In this document: positions 13,070-25,268 of the stretch, piece by piece | Layout: each line of letters begins with the position of its first letter | Numbering within the stretch: position 1 is the stretch's first letter | Source of the DNA: Lucifuga dentata | Taxonomy: Eukaryota > Chordata > Actinopteri > Ophidiiformes > Bythitidae | Assembly: GCA_014773175.1 (NCBI GenBank) | Contig: VXCM01000461.1 | Span: forward strand, 124,001 to 188,000 | Direction: 5' to 3' | DNA length: 64,000 nucleotides | Translations under genes and position numbers: made by a program | The notes under the pieces: generated by a model | The model's input: only the letters and a program-made list of their open reading frames with translations | Database searches by the model: none | Told to the model about the DNA's origin: nothing

Positions 13070-15080
13070 AAACAAAATAAAGAAAGAGAAAGGAGACTGC
13101 ATACCAGAGGGGGCAGACAACACAATCCTCCACTTCACACACATTCTGGTTTTGGTTTTATGAACTGCAGAGAAGCAAACAGGAGGAGATGATCTGATGT
13201 TCTTTTCTGGGGGGGAAGAGCACATGCCACTGCCTGCACCTGTGCACTAACTGGCTCAGCGTATTACAGCGTATTCTGAGATATAAACTGTCTGTAGTTC
13301 CTTGAATACTTTGCAATTTGTAAATATACATGTTGTCATCAATCACAATATTGTACACATAAGTTAGATCTGGATTGAAGTCAATGCCTTTTCAGAAAAT
13401 AACCACTGCTTATGCTGAGTCATAAGTGTTTACATACCAAACAGTCTGAGAGGCACACAGCCTTCAGTGTACAGTCTCTACTATATCTATATCATTGATG
13501 ACATTTTCTCTGTCAATCAAGAGCAATGATAGCAAAGCTGAACTCTGCTGTTATTAAGGCTTTGCAATAACATTCAGATGTCATATAGTAAGAAAAATTT
13601 GGAAGATGACACTCTGGATAGAAAATTGCTTATTTATGAAAGTGAAATAGGAGCTATTTCCTTCTCCCTCTGCATGGGGCCCAGCAGCAGGAAAGGGGAG
13701 CAAGTGATCAACATCTTGCTTTCTAGGAGCCGCTGTACCAGAAGAGCTGACAGGTATGTACATATTGGAATGTGCTTCTCAGCCACACCTGTGAGGAACA
13801 CACCCGCCAAGCCTGGCCTCTCTCATCCCACTGGTTGATCTCCCCATGATTGACAGCTGGAAGAACTATTTGGCCCCAGTCCACAGGACCCAAGGGGCAG
13901 GTATGGCGAGTTCTGCCTGTGAACCAATGGCAGTCAAGAAATCCCTCTGAGCCAGGCGGGGCTGCAGTGAAATAAAACTCATCAATGGGGTGTGTCTCCA
14001 AAGTTTGTCAGTCAAACGGTGAAGGGCTCCTGCTGCAGGAACACACTTTGGCTAGTCATTTCAGCTGTAAGAGGAACCAAGCAGCTTTGACTGGCAGAAA
14101 TACTAGAAAAAGGCAGAAAGGGACTTTAGTGTCATGACAGATTCACCTCTGCTGTGGCTGCTTGATGGAACTGAAACAACAGATCTCATCTGCTTCGACC
14201 ACAACCACCAATTTTGGGCCAGGACTCGGCGTACCAGGATGGTAGCTTCAATCAAGTCCTTGGGTCTGGGGCTTGAGAACCACTTCAGAGTCTTTTAACC
14301 CTCTTGGGATCTGCTTTTGTCCCTAAAGACTTCTGCTGTTCCACATCATGATAAAGCTTTAGCAGATGCTGTTGAGATTCTGTGGTCGCTCACATCTCCT
14401 TATCACTTTTCCAGCCCAGCTATCAATTCTGTATCTGTTGGACGGAGAACTGATAAGGGCATGTGCATGACATTACCTACAGATAGTCAAGAGACAGACA
14501 ACATCTGAGGGAGAGAGGCTTCTGGATAACAGCAGTTCAGGCATTTGCAATATTTTCTCTATTTAAGTCTGTTATTAGCTTTCTTTAGTTCACTTGTGTG
14601 CAATTTTAAGCTTCAGATTGTAAAAGATTGTAATGTGCTTTGAGAGTTTTATGTGAAAAGCTTTAAACAGGTCAAGAAAATGAACATTCAGGTAATGAAT
14701 CTATTTGCTGATTTGTCTCTGGTCTATAATTAAATGATCTCTTATTGTAAGTCTTTTTTCATAGTACTGATTTGTCATATGTTTCTTAACATCCAAGAAC
14801 TGCCAGGATTTTTTGTTGTTGTTTGCATGTGATTTGTGCAGTATGAACTGGATCATACATAGCTCAGATAGCCTGATAGCTCAGAGCACAGAAATATCTC
14901 ATTTTTCCAGGTGAGATTTCAGGTAAGATGAGATATTTAGTAACTGAAGGTACTGCATAGAATGGACAGGGGAGGGGGGTGCAGGGGCTCGAGCCACTGC
15001 CCCTGTGCCCTTATTGGCTGAGATGCCCCTCTAGAACCATTTATTATAATTATTATTATACTGCTACTATTATTATTATT

Positions 15081-15133
15081 ATACTGCTACTGCTACTACT
15101 AAACCAGTGGTTTAGTAGTAGCAGTAGCAGTAT
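15081..15133. repeat. Perfect 26-bp inverted repeat with 1-nt centre
   Basis: The arms 15081-15106 and 15108-15133 are exact reverse complements built from CTG/CTA-type trinucleotides, with only one base between them. It lies beside an ATT microsatellite and probably arose by inverted duplication of a CTACTG microsatellite. Confidence 0.85.
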
Positions 15134-15532
15134 TTACTATAAATTGAATATGTATTCGTATGAATTATTTTTGTATTGTCAAAATAATTCATACTGTTAT
15201 GACATTTATATTTTTCTCTGTAAGTTGTCCCTTGTCCAAGCAAATATTTTAGTTTACTAAATCCACATCCTTATCCAGATCCAGACCAAATTAAAACTAC
15301 TGATAGTTGATCATGTGAAACAGACTTCTTGGTGGACGCAATTAATATGGCATTTGTATCAACAGAAAACATGATGGTGAAAAAATTATGAAGGGACATT
15401 TTCATGTCTAACTGTGTCACTGAGACGTTTTGCAAGAGCTCTACATTTATATAAGGCAAAGTTTTTAAAAAGTGTTAAAAAGAAATCTCAATCATAACAG
15501 GGACACAGTGAAGCTATTTTCTACAGACACAT

Positions 15533-15830
15533 TTAAAGAACCAACTAGTGATTTTGCAAGTTTAAGCCCAATAAATACTACTTGCACACACATTACACTA
15601 CTGACAACCATTTTCCATATTTTAGTTTTCCTGTTGTATTGCCAGATCCCCTAACCTTTCAAAATCAATGTTCATGGTACACCCATCTTAAAATTACATG
15701 TTTTGCTAACATATACATCCAAATGTGGAAGGCACAGTCATTTATAATTTCTCTGTAAAAGCTGTCTTCTCCTGGGACTATATTCCCCAGCAAACACATT
15801 TTCTTCCGTGCCACCAGAAAAGAGTCATCA
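15533..15830 (+). mobile_element. TTAA transposon copy, right-truncated
   Basis: It starts with TTAA and a diverged left terminus (AGAACCAACTAGTGATT). It then follows the family order: TTTGCAAGTTTAAGCCCAAT, a CTGACAACCATTTTCC block and a GGGACTATATTCCCC block. The right half with its terminal repeat is missing. It lies about 0.4 kb upstream of the uncharacterised gene. Confidence 0.65.
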
Positions 15831-16030
15831 TTAATGATAGTAATTTTATATAATAATAAAAAATAAAATTAAGCAAACAACTGAATGCACATTGAACAGA
15901 AGATCATAGTGAAACAACTGACAAGAAACATTGGAAGATCAATAGGATCATCTATGAATGATTCCATGCCATATTTCATTGCTTAGTTGCTCATGTGTCC
16001 ATTTGTGAACATGATTTTGCGACATGTAGA

Positions 16031-16088
16031 GTGACCATGGTTACCAAGTAATTAAGTAGTTAGTAGGTTAGTTGGTAACCATGGTTAC
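16031..16088. repeat. 17-bp inverted repeat containing CCATGG palindromes
   Basis: The left arm GTGACCATGGTTACCAA (16031-16047) and right arm TTGGTAACCATGGTTAC (16072-16088) pair with one mismatch over a 24-nt loop. Each arm is itself nearly palindromic around CCATGG. It ends about 110 bp before the start codon of the uncharacterised gene and could be a binding site, but no factor can be assigned. Confidence 0.6.
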
Positions 16089-16197
16089 AGTGTTACTGTT
16101 GCTGCTGACCTGCCAGATAATCATTTTCATTTGAAGTTAGTGGAGGCAGCAGCAAAAAATAACATAAAATAAAATTAAGTACCAGCATTTAATCAAG

Positions 16198-17418
16198 ATG
16201 AAAAAACAGTTTGCAATGGAGAAACAGGTCCACCAGGAGCTCTTGGCTGAGGGCGCCTTCCTTCACGGACAGGTGTGTCCTGGATTGTATGTCCCTGGCG
16301 ATGACCCTGTCCACGTGCAGATGAATCAGAACCGTGCATTCACCATCAGCATTCATGGACGCCTTCCGGCTTTGACAAGTCACCCTTTCTTTGAGAAGAC
16401 CAACTCTGAAAAGATGGTCCAACATCTTGCTGGGAATGAGGTCAGGGTGCAGCAGATTCCTCCTGCACAGCATGCCTGTAAGTGTTGCTCCCCTGCATCC
16501 AACATTAGCAAATATGCACCTACCACACCCTGCTCTGCCGATTTATTTATTTAGGCCACAAAAGACAAAAATTACAACTTTTAACATGGGTGTTTTGTTA
16601 TCATGGTTTATATTGGATGAATTTGATTCTGTTTTGTCCTTTCAGTTAAGCACATTTTCCCATGTGTCAGTGGACCATCTGGCTTTCTGGTTACCATCTC
16701 CACCGTGAACATACCTCCCCTTTATGACCCCATAATGCAGATGATCCCTGCCCAGACAAATGCAAATGGACTTCAAGGATCCATGCTGTCACATCCAGCT
16801 CCAATGCTACCACTGAAAAGGACACAGGAGGAGATGCAATTCCCTCAAACCACCACTAAAAGATCAAGACTGGACAGCTTCAGCAAAAATGGTAATTTCT
16901 TTTCTTGATTTCTTTTTTTCTTGACAAAATTCTAAAACTTTTATCATTGATGTTTTGGAATTTGGTTCAGCTGAGTGTGACTTTTGTTTGGTTGTTTTCT
17001 CCTTTCAGCTGAACACATTTTCCCTGGTGTCAGTGGACAGTCCGCCTGTCTGGACAGTTGTGATTTCACCATGAGCACACCTGAACTCATCTCAGCAAAT
17101 GCAACCTCCTCTTTTGATGTGCCTGAGGCTGAGTTGGAGATGTTTGTACAAGATCTCCTCACAGGAAATGAGAAGGCTGAGTTTGAAGAGTTTATAGGAG
17201 ATCTCCTCACAAGGAATGAGTGTCATCCTGGAGAAGGAAAGACTGGGAATAGGGGGGGCACAGGTACCCGCTATGCCCACCATATCTCCACCATGAGCAG
17301 ACACCAAGTTCCTGCACTGGATGTCTCTTGCTCAGTTACCCCCTCTCCATCATTGACAGTTAGAGACCTCCTGGCTATGCAGAGGGGGATGCTAATAACT
17401 AAAGGAAGAAAGAAATAA
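16198..17418 (+). CDS. Uncharacterised three-exon protein, 311 aa
   Basis: I do not recognise the family. Three exons join in frame: 16198-16477, 16646-16891 and 17009-17418. All introns are GT-AG and phase 1, with good donors (GTAAGT, GTAATT) and pyrimidine-rich acceptors (TTTCAG). The start ATG has A at -3. Exon 1 encodes a mixed-composition domain with VHVQMNQNRAFTISIHGRLP. Exon 2 carries a basic LKR...TKRSR patch that could be a nuclear signal. Exon 3 is acidic and has DLLTGNE and DLLTRNE in a 16-residue tandem repeat, with a further RDLLAMQ near the end. Exons 2 and 3 start with related sequence (KHIFPCVSG and EHIFPGVSG), indicating exon duplication. No signal peptide or membrane span is visible. 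AATAAA overlaps the stop codon. The function is unknown; a nuclear cofactor is only a guess. Confidence 0.62.
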
Positions 17419-19712
17419 TAAATAATAATTGTTATTATTGGAGTTTTTGTTCCTTTTCAATCAATAACTGCTTCTTGTTATTGATAGTAGTTTCATTTTT
17501 TTTTTTTTTTTNTTTTTTTTTTTTTTTATCAGAACAAATCAAAATTTAATTTAAAAAAATCATTACTGCCAAGAGATGAGAACAAGAAAACTGAAAATAG
17601 GAAAATGGTAATTAATTGGAGGGAAGTGTGTTAGTAAATTAATTAATGAAATTCTGTTTTCAAAAAAACAAAATAGCTAATCCACATGAATTTGTGGTTT
17701 CATAAAGAATTTTCTTTTATTAAAAGCAACATGGGTGGCTGATAAACTCTCTCTCTCTCACTCTCACACACTTTGTAACTATTTCTCTTTTGTTACATTT
17801 GTATTATTCAGCTTCTTTTAAAAGATTTCAGGGGAAAGAGATGATATCTTAATTTCCCATTAGGGACAAACTTAGCAAAAGTTGTTCAGTTTTTAGATGC
17901 ATGAACTACTCAAGTACAGATGGAGCTGTGCTCACCATTTTCAACGTGGTTAAATAACTCTTAAGTGATGATTATTGTGGATATGTTTCCTAATTTACAG
18001 CCAGATATCTTGAAAAAAATTACATCTGTTTTTGCACACTTGGTCTAAATGAATAATTGACTGATAAAAATAGTGGGGGGAAAAAAATCACACTTATCAA
18101 TCTATTTATTTATTGCCAAAATATATTTTATTGCCAATGAGCTCCTTTTGTAAGATTTATCCATTTGAGTTTGATTACACAGTCATGTCAAAAAAAAAAA
18201 CAATTAAAAAAACAAAAAACAAAAGCTCAACACAAAATTACATCATTATGACATAACACGTTATGTCAGGAAAACTAGTGCATTTTGTTAAGAGCCACCT
18301 GGATCTTTAGTGGGAGCTTCCTAACTGCTTTCTTTCCTGAGGTGTCCACTCCCACTATGAACCTGGCTCAGGATCTTCTCGAAAGTGCAACAATCTTCTC
18401 ACCACCGATTTCATTTCCCACTCTCACTTCTGATTCTGAAAGCTCAACTCAAACGGGCTCAAGAGTTTCCATCTGATCTCTTCAATTAACAGATTTAAGA
18501 TTACTTTAGTTTCTCAGAGTTTGCATCACATACATACATGATGTGAAAATGAAAGCTTGGATGAAGGAAATTGGTCTTTAAAATGCAAAAATTAAGCTAT
18601 CGACAGTATTGTTAGCAAGTTATAATATGCAGACAGATTGGGTAATACACTGAAAATTGCTTTAATGTTCAATAATTTGATCAGTGCCTGGAGAGATTAA
18701 ATACTGGAAAACTTTGCACTCATGGACAAATTTTTGGCTTCCACTTAATATATGAGGTTTGTAATTAATGCAATGCTCCACTATATAATATACATATTAT
18801 TAAAATGGATTACCTTGTCTTTTAACTTGTAACAAATTTTTGTTTTTGCAAACATTATGGATATAACAAAAATCTAACCATTTAGTATGCATTACAGTTT
18901 CAGGACAGGGCACAGTTTTCTGTACGGTTAGGTTTTGGGGGGGTTTTGTGCACTAAACTTCCCACCTTGTTATTTGAAATTAATTACTTGCATTTTAGGC
19001 AATAAAGGTGCAACATTAAAAAAAATCAAGATGAAGTGCAGCAAAAAATAATACCTAAAGTTGGCCTTAAGTGGGTAATCAAGTTCAATATCTTATGTAG
19101 ATCAGCAACTGCATGTACATACAGTTTACATACAGTTGCAGATTTATCCATCATTTTTTCCATCTCTGTTGTAGTGTAAAATATCCTTATTGATCCCATC
19201 TTTTAAAGCTGGTGGTCTGTCACCCCCTTTCACAGTCACCATTTTTAGAAGTTTTGCCACAACACGTCCTGTCCTGACTTATCAACACTAACAGCTGATT
19301 GGATAGTTAGTGTACTCAAAGCCCAGATGGGGGACCCAGGATTGGTTATCCTCTAAAAAAAAAATGCTGCACCTAGTAAATGGAAACAAATAAACAAATA
19401 AATAAATAAATGGAAGGATGGATGGATGGATGTGTACTGAACCAACAGAACTATTGGTTGTACATGTGACCATATTATGCCCCAAACTGTGATTGGAATA
19501 CCGAACAGTAATCATTTTTAATGGGAACCGCTACACCCCATTAACAAGTTGAGTCCTTTGAATGTAGCTCTGGATCTCTGGAGGCTGCAAACCAAAGACG
19601 GTCCAATTTTATAGTTGATGAAAAGTAAATCTTTCTGCTGGAACTCTTTCTGAACTCATTTGTGAAAATACAGTCTTTCTCCTGGCTGATAAAAGCAGGT
19701 CAGATTGTCATT
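17419..19712. other. Intergenic stretch
   Basis: This AT-rich DNA holds a poly(T) block with an N joint at 17512, several A-runs and AAAT/GGAT microsatellites near 19387-19431. An open frame at 18285-18476 includes AQDLLES, reminiscent of the DLL motifs of the preceding gene, but its splice phase does not fit and I do not call it an exon. A small hairpin (TGACATAAC/GTTATGTCA) lies at about 18250-18269. Confidence 0.5.
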
Positions 19713-22558
19713 TTAGGCCAGACCAACCATGGAAGCACTGAGCTCCCACAGCTTCTTGGCAGTGGCATCATCCTGGGCCTGTGGGGCTGCTGTTTTGGGG
19801 GCACAGTCACTGTACAACAGGGCAAAGAAAAGATGAGAAGCTTCATAAAACAGAGTTATTTGATGCTAGGGCAACAGAAGTTTGAGAGCAATAAACACTT
19901 TATTATGCCATAAGACATTATTTCTTTACACAGTGGAGACAGGAGGGTAGATATAGTGGCATCCAATAAATAATTCTAATCTCAGGTTCAATTATGATTT
20001 GATTAACAAATTGTTATAGAGTGAAAAAGTGCAGCAGTGCTTAAATGCATGAAAAAAAAAAAAAACTGGTATCATGAATGCACAGAGTAATACATTTGTT
20101 TTGGAATAAAAGTCCTCACTCTGTACTAACTTTGCAAACTGGACTGACCTTAAACCAGCTGAAACTTTGAATTAGACCATAATGTAGTGTACGCTAATAT
20201 TGAAATACTGAAATTTAATGAAAACCAGATGATTCTGTTAGTAAAGGTTGCACAGTAAAAATCATTAGATTTATCTTTATCTTCATAGGTTCTGCAACAC
20301 ATACCTGTAGTAGAGGCCGCTGACATTGGCCAGGCTCTCATCCACGGCGCAGTAGATGGTGGTCTGAGCTCCTTCCCGCGGAGTTTTAACCAGTGCTGAC
20401 ACGAGTATAGCTATGATCCACTGCCACAGAGCTAAAGTATGGACCAGGTGACGGCCTAACTCAGTGCGGATAACCCCAGGGTGAAGACTGTACACTGTCA
20501 CACCAGTGCCTAAGGAGAGGGAGCAGCCAAATCTAATTATTTACAATACATCCAACATCGAAAGGCTATTAAAAGACTATTAAGAATTAACAGACTATTT
20601 ACAAGGTAAAAATGTAGTAAAAAGAGATGTGTATTGCTTAAGACTTATCACTAAGTATGTACTACATATTGTACTCTACCTTGCAGTCTGGTGGCAAGTT
20701 CTCTGCAGAAGAGAACATTTGCCAGCTTGCTAGCTTGGTAGGTCTTAAAAGAATTGTAGTCTTTGTCAGAATTGATGTCATCAAAGTCTATACGACCTGC
20801 AAAAAAAACAACTCAACACACTCTTGAAGCAGGAATGATATAATTTGTTAACAAACATGTCTGATCATTCATAGCTGTTACAGAACGACTGAATGTTGAA
20901 AAGCCACTGCACTGATATATCACATGTATGACTGTTACAAGACTTTTAACAAATGTTGGAGATCTCACTTCAATTCTGAGGTATCTGATGAAGACAGTAG
21001 CAGAGACTAAATAAAAACAGTCTGTGATTTGTGTGTGTGATCGCAGATCATTTTTAATGAAGAAAATATTGAGAAATGACATAACGTTGCATTTACCTCT
21101 CTCATGGGCCATGCTGGAAATGATAACAATGCGGCTTGGGGCTGATTTCTTCAGCAGGTTGAGAAGACAATTGGTGAGCAGAAAGTGTCCCAGGTGGTTC
21201 ACACCAAACTGCATTTCAAAGCCATCTTCAGTCTTCCACTTAGGACACATCATGATACCTGATAATCAACATTATCAATGCACAAGCAATGATTTATCAT
21301 GCGATAAGTCTGAAATACGGCATGATGACATGAGGACCTCAGCTCCCTGGAATAGCCACAAAATCATTTTGTTATATTGTGTCTTTTGAGCTCAATTTAG
21401 CCCACAGACATTACTTTACAACTTGTGATATTTTTGTGACAATGTGATAATTTTCTCCAGTAGATGTGTCACATCCTAAAGAAAAATCATCAACATTGTC
21501 AATTATCTTAAAAATCGATGTTTCACTTGCTAGTAGTTACGCAGCCTTATAAAGTCACGGTCATTTAAATTTTTCAATAAATGCAGGTCTTCTTTTGGGA
21601 CTATATTCCCCAGTGGAGACATACATTCACTCCATGCTTTTTAGTGCACTTAATCGTTAAAATTACATAACTTCCAAAAAAAACCCTGAATATACGTGTT
21701 GTTCATGATAATGGATTACCTATCCCAAGAACGTTTCAAGCATCAACAAGTTGATTTTAATAGCATACCAGCATGAACTGAAACCAATGGTGGTCTGGAA
21801 GGTAGGAAAAAACAAAATTAACTAAGCATTCCAGTAGCATGCTTTGGGAAATGATTGTCAGTAACTTTATGTGTATGAAAATTGAATATATTAGGCTTAA
21901 ACATGCAAAATGGGTGGTTGGTCCTTTAAGCAGAACCACTACACAGTACCTGCATTGTTGATGAGGATGTCCAGGCGTTCCTCATTCTCCTGGATATCTT
22001 TGGCCAGGTCTCTGACAGACTGCAGAGAGGCCAAGTCCAGTTTCTTTACCACCACGTTGCCATTCCCACTCTGCTGCTGGATGTCATCAGCTGCGATGTA
22101 GGCTTTGCTCATGTCTCTGCAGGCTAGAATCACTCTGGCCCCTAGATAAGAATAAAAAGATTGTCACTGTGTTTGACAATCAAATAGAGTAGTCATGCGG
22201 ACTTTGAGTTAGGCATCAGTTACAGTGTACGTTTCAATGTCTAACATTGAAACAATCTTTGGCACTGAAGAGAAACAAATCAGCCTATAATCATGAGTTT
22301 AAGTGCTGTGCACACTTTGCATCTGTTACACATCAGCACAACAACCCATCTTCTCCCCTTTATGAGGGTCTTACCTCGGTGGGCCATATCCAAGGCCGTC
22401 TCTTTCCCAATGCCAGCGTTGGCTCCGGTTATCAGGACTGTTTTTCCTTCCAGCCTGGCCTTGCTTCGACACACTCTTCCTGCCATCCATCGCCGCAAGG
22501 CCAGTACGCCAACCACTGACAGATATGATAACAATCCTGATGTTTGCATAGATTTCAT
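19713..22558 (-). CDS. rdh12-like: Retinol dehydrogenase 12-like short-chain dehydrogenase
   Basis: Six exons, in minus-strand order: 22375-22558, 21950-22141, 21097-21258, 20680-20796, 20305-20509, 19713-19809. All are GT-AG, giving 318 aa, the usual length for RDH11/12/13-type enzymes. These NADP(H)-preferring microsomal SDRs interconvert all-trans or cis retinal with retinol and reduce lipid aldehydes. Visible motifs are an N-terminal hydrophobic anchor (about residues 8-22), the cofactor loop TGANAGIG (44-51), NNAG (123-126), the catalytic Ser in IISSMAH (about 173-174) and YQASK with Tyr199 and Lys203. The HPGVIRTEL segment and a C-terminal AKKLWELS also fit. No catalytic residue is missing. 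The minus-strand upstream region lacks an obvious TATA box. Intron 2 carries a truncated TTAA transposon. RDH11, RDH12 and RDH13 orthology cannot be separated from sequence reading alone. Confidence 0.93.
21505..21929 (+). mobile_element. TTAA transposon copy, left-truncated, in rdh intron 2
   Basis: The sequence follows the right two thirds of the family: GGGACTATATTCCCC, GATTACCTATCCCAAGAACG, AACTGAAACCAATGGTGG, then the right terminus GGTTGGTCCT followed by TTAA. The left terminus is absent. It sits in the intron between exons 2 and 3 of the retinol dehydrogenase gene. Confidence 0.75.
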
Positions 22559-22659
22559 ACTTTACATGTCAAGTTTTCTACTCAGTATCTACTCTTGTGA
22601 TCCTAAATAATGCAAGAGCATGTCTTTTAGAAAATTCATAAAAATATTAGTGGAAAAAT

Positions 22660-22840
22660 GTTTTGATGAAGATTCTCAGTCATCCAGGCGGGTAGATATG
22701 TTGTATGAAAACTCAGTTAAGTCAACTGGATTCAAGTTTTTAATTCCGAAACGTTTCACCATTCATCCAAATGAATTCTGAAATGAAATTAAATGAATTC
22801 TGACGAAGCCATTTGGATGAATGATGAAGGGTCAATGACA
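22660..22840. repeat. Fish interspersed repeat with CCGAAACGTTTC block
   Basis: The order is CAGTCATCCAGGCGGGTAGA, GTCAACTGGATTCAAG, CCGAAACGTTTCACC, CATTCATCCAAATGA. This matches a very common teleost repeat. A related block occurs at about 47690-47745 (GATGTTTCGTCACTCATCC). Confidence 0.55.
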
Positions 22841-23011
22841 AATAAAGCTTCTAAAAAGGGTTTTTTGTTTTTTTTTTTTTAAGTATTTTCAAAATGGATT
22901 TAATGCATATTTCTGAGTCTGGAACAATGTGTTTAAACACATTCAAAGTCTCATTTGTCAAACAACATTTCAAAGTGTTTAAATTCATTTTTAACTTCAC
23001 TGCCCAAAATA

Positions 23012-25268
23012 TGTCAGGTGGCGCAACCAAATATTTGTACAAATACATATATTTTTCTACTATTTATTTTAAGTGAAATCTTTGGCAAGTATCCCTTAGA
23101 GTACAGTGCCTAACACACTATTATTATGTGGTTGTGTTTTGTATTTACAATAATTTAACATTATTGCATTCTAGTGGTCAGGTATTTGGTATCTTTAGCA
23201 TCTGATTTTACATTTAAAGACAGAAAAATAATTATACAAATTTACAAATGAATGCAATCAATTCAATATCGATTCACATCATAGTTTTCAGCCATTTGTT
23301 TGCTTTAACCTATTATTTATTGGTTTAAATGAATATTTTACCTGGTCGCACCACCTGACGACTATCAGTTGTGCCACCTGACAACATTAGGTAATGACAG
23401 CAAATATGCTGAATAATTGCATTTTTATTTCAAATGCAAAAAAAAAAAAAAAANAAAAAAAAAAAAAAAAGAAAAAGAAAAAAAAGTGTTTTAGTCAACA
23501 GTCTCTATTGAAGTAAAAGTAGCAAAATGATCAAAAATAGGCTAAATCACAAGAGATCATATTCGGCACACAGGCTACAGTGCAAATAGATTGATTAGAT
23601 ACACTGTAATGAATTGCGACTGAACAACAATGAAGCCATGTTTTAGTTTGATACACTTAAAGGACCATACCATCCATTTTACATGTCTGAACCTAACACG
23701 TTACGTTACTGACAATTATTTCCTAAAGGATAAAACCATATTTCAGCTTTCCTGATATTTTGCAAAATCTNCGTTACTGACAATTATTTCCTAAAGGATA
23801 AAACCATATTTCAGCTTTCCTGATATTTTGCAAAATCTTTTAATTTTTCAAAATGAAATATTCAAGCGATACACCCACCTTAAAAATCAATGTTTCGCCT
23901 GCAAAAATAGTTATGCAGCCTTATGAAGTCATGGTCGTTTAAATTTTTCCATAAACGCAGGTCTTCTTTTGGGACTATATTCCCCGGTGGAGACATACAT
24001 TCACTCTATGCTTTTTATTATGCTTAAATGCTAAAATTACGTAACTTCTAAAAAAAAAAACCTGAATACATGTCTTGTTTGCGATGATGGATTACCTATC
24101 CCAAGAACGTTTCAATTATCAACAAGTTGATTTTAATAGCATACCAGAATGAACTGAAAACAATGGTGGTCTGGAAGGCAGGAATAATTTTAATTCACCG
24201 TTCAGTAGTATGCTTTGGGAAATGACTGTCAGTAACATTACGTGTATGAAAATAGAATATATTAGGCTCNAGTAGTATGCTTTGGGAAATGACTGTCAGT
24301 AACATTACGTGTATGAAAATAGAATATATTAGGCTCAAACTGCAAAATGGATGGTATGGTCCTTTAAAAAGAAACATCAGCTTAAGCCCATTGAAACATT
24401 TTATTTCAAATATCCAAATGCATTCATTAAAAGTATTCCAATATTTTAAAAATTAAATGTATAGCAACACTATATAATACATTCTAAATAAAAATGAATT
24501 GTGATTTAACAACAATAAATGCATGTTTCTTTACTTGATAGCATCTAAAATTATTAAAAATCATAATCATGAAAAAGGTTTGAAAGTGTATAACAGATTT
24601 AACTTAAAACTAATAAACATTTTAGAAATGTAAAAGCTTTAAATAACATTATTTATTTCATATAGTGGCATTCGTTGCAGTTGCACCACCTGACTTTTGG
24701 AACTAATTTCAAATTAAACAGGCTTCTACTTGGACACCTGTATTTGCTTTTGCCTTTGCTATCAAGTTCATAAATATAATTTTTAAATAACATAAAGAGT
24801 TTTATGATAAAATAACATTTTCCTGGTTTTACATTGGTTGTACCACCTGACATGGAAAGTGTACCAGCCTACCTAAAGTAGGAATTTAAAGTAGGAATTT
24901 GAAAATAGCCATTTTTGTCAATATTTGAGAGAGTTCTAACCTTTCACTCAGCCATAAAGGTCACTTGGGGTCCTTGGGGTGCAATATCCTGTTTACTGTT
25001 ATTACCTCTTCACTTCATAATAAAAATCCCATGATTATGGTTGTGCCACCCTGACATTTGAGAACAACAAATTGCTGAACAAAAGTTTTTCAATTATCTC
25101 AACAGCTTTAAGACTATTGCTACTTGTAAAATTTAGTTTATTTGAAAGGTTTCAAACAAAAAAACATGCCATAGTATTTTATTTTGAGTTTATTATCATT
25201 AAAACACCATTTTTAATAGTTTTCTTAGTCTGCTCATTTGCACGGACGGTTGCGCCACCTGACATTTT
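23012..25268. repeat. Dispersed cluster of GGTTGYRCCACCTGACA motif
   Basis: Seven copies of a 15-17 bp motif occur within 2.3 kb. One is reversed (23012-23028). Six are forward: about 23344-23360, 23367-23383, 24680-24695, 24836-24853, 25039-25057 and 25248-25264. DNA between copies is not obviously related, so this is not a plain tandem satellite. The core contains the E-box CACCTG. Confidence 0.75.
23657..24367 (+). mobile_element. TTAA transposon, near-complete copy
   Basis: It is bounded by TTAA on both sides. The left end is AGGACCATACCATCCATTTT and the right end is ATGGATGGTATGGTCCT. There is no transposase frame, so it is nonautonomous. Two single-N joints (23771 and 24270), each with 66-67 bp direct duplication, inflate its length. 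The true size is probably about 570 bp. Confidence 0.8.

Larger units (their letters stand above)
4640..15530. other. Gene-poor intergenic stretch
   Basis: No gene could be supported over this stretch. It contains poly(T) blocks with single-N joints (5382, 7698, 12281), several microsatellites and degraded interspersed repeats. Two small promoter- or exon-like spots (10825-10861 and 11580-11700) are listed as findings only. The block around 13580-14520 is somewhat more GC-rich but gave no convincing gene. Confidence 0.5.

Noticed and set aside
13578..14520. Possible gene in a GC-richer block with CCAAT-like and E-box-like words
   Set aside because: Frames are short and unfamiliar, and no consistent donor-acceptor pairs were found. 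It may be regulatory DNA, but nothing supports a call.
18285..18476. Open frame with AQDLLES as a fourth exon of the unknown gene
   Set aside because: The only acceptor-like site gives phase 0, while the upstream junctions are phase 1, and exon 3 already ends in a stop codon.
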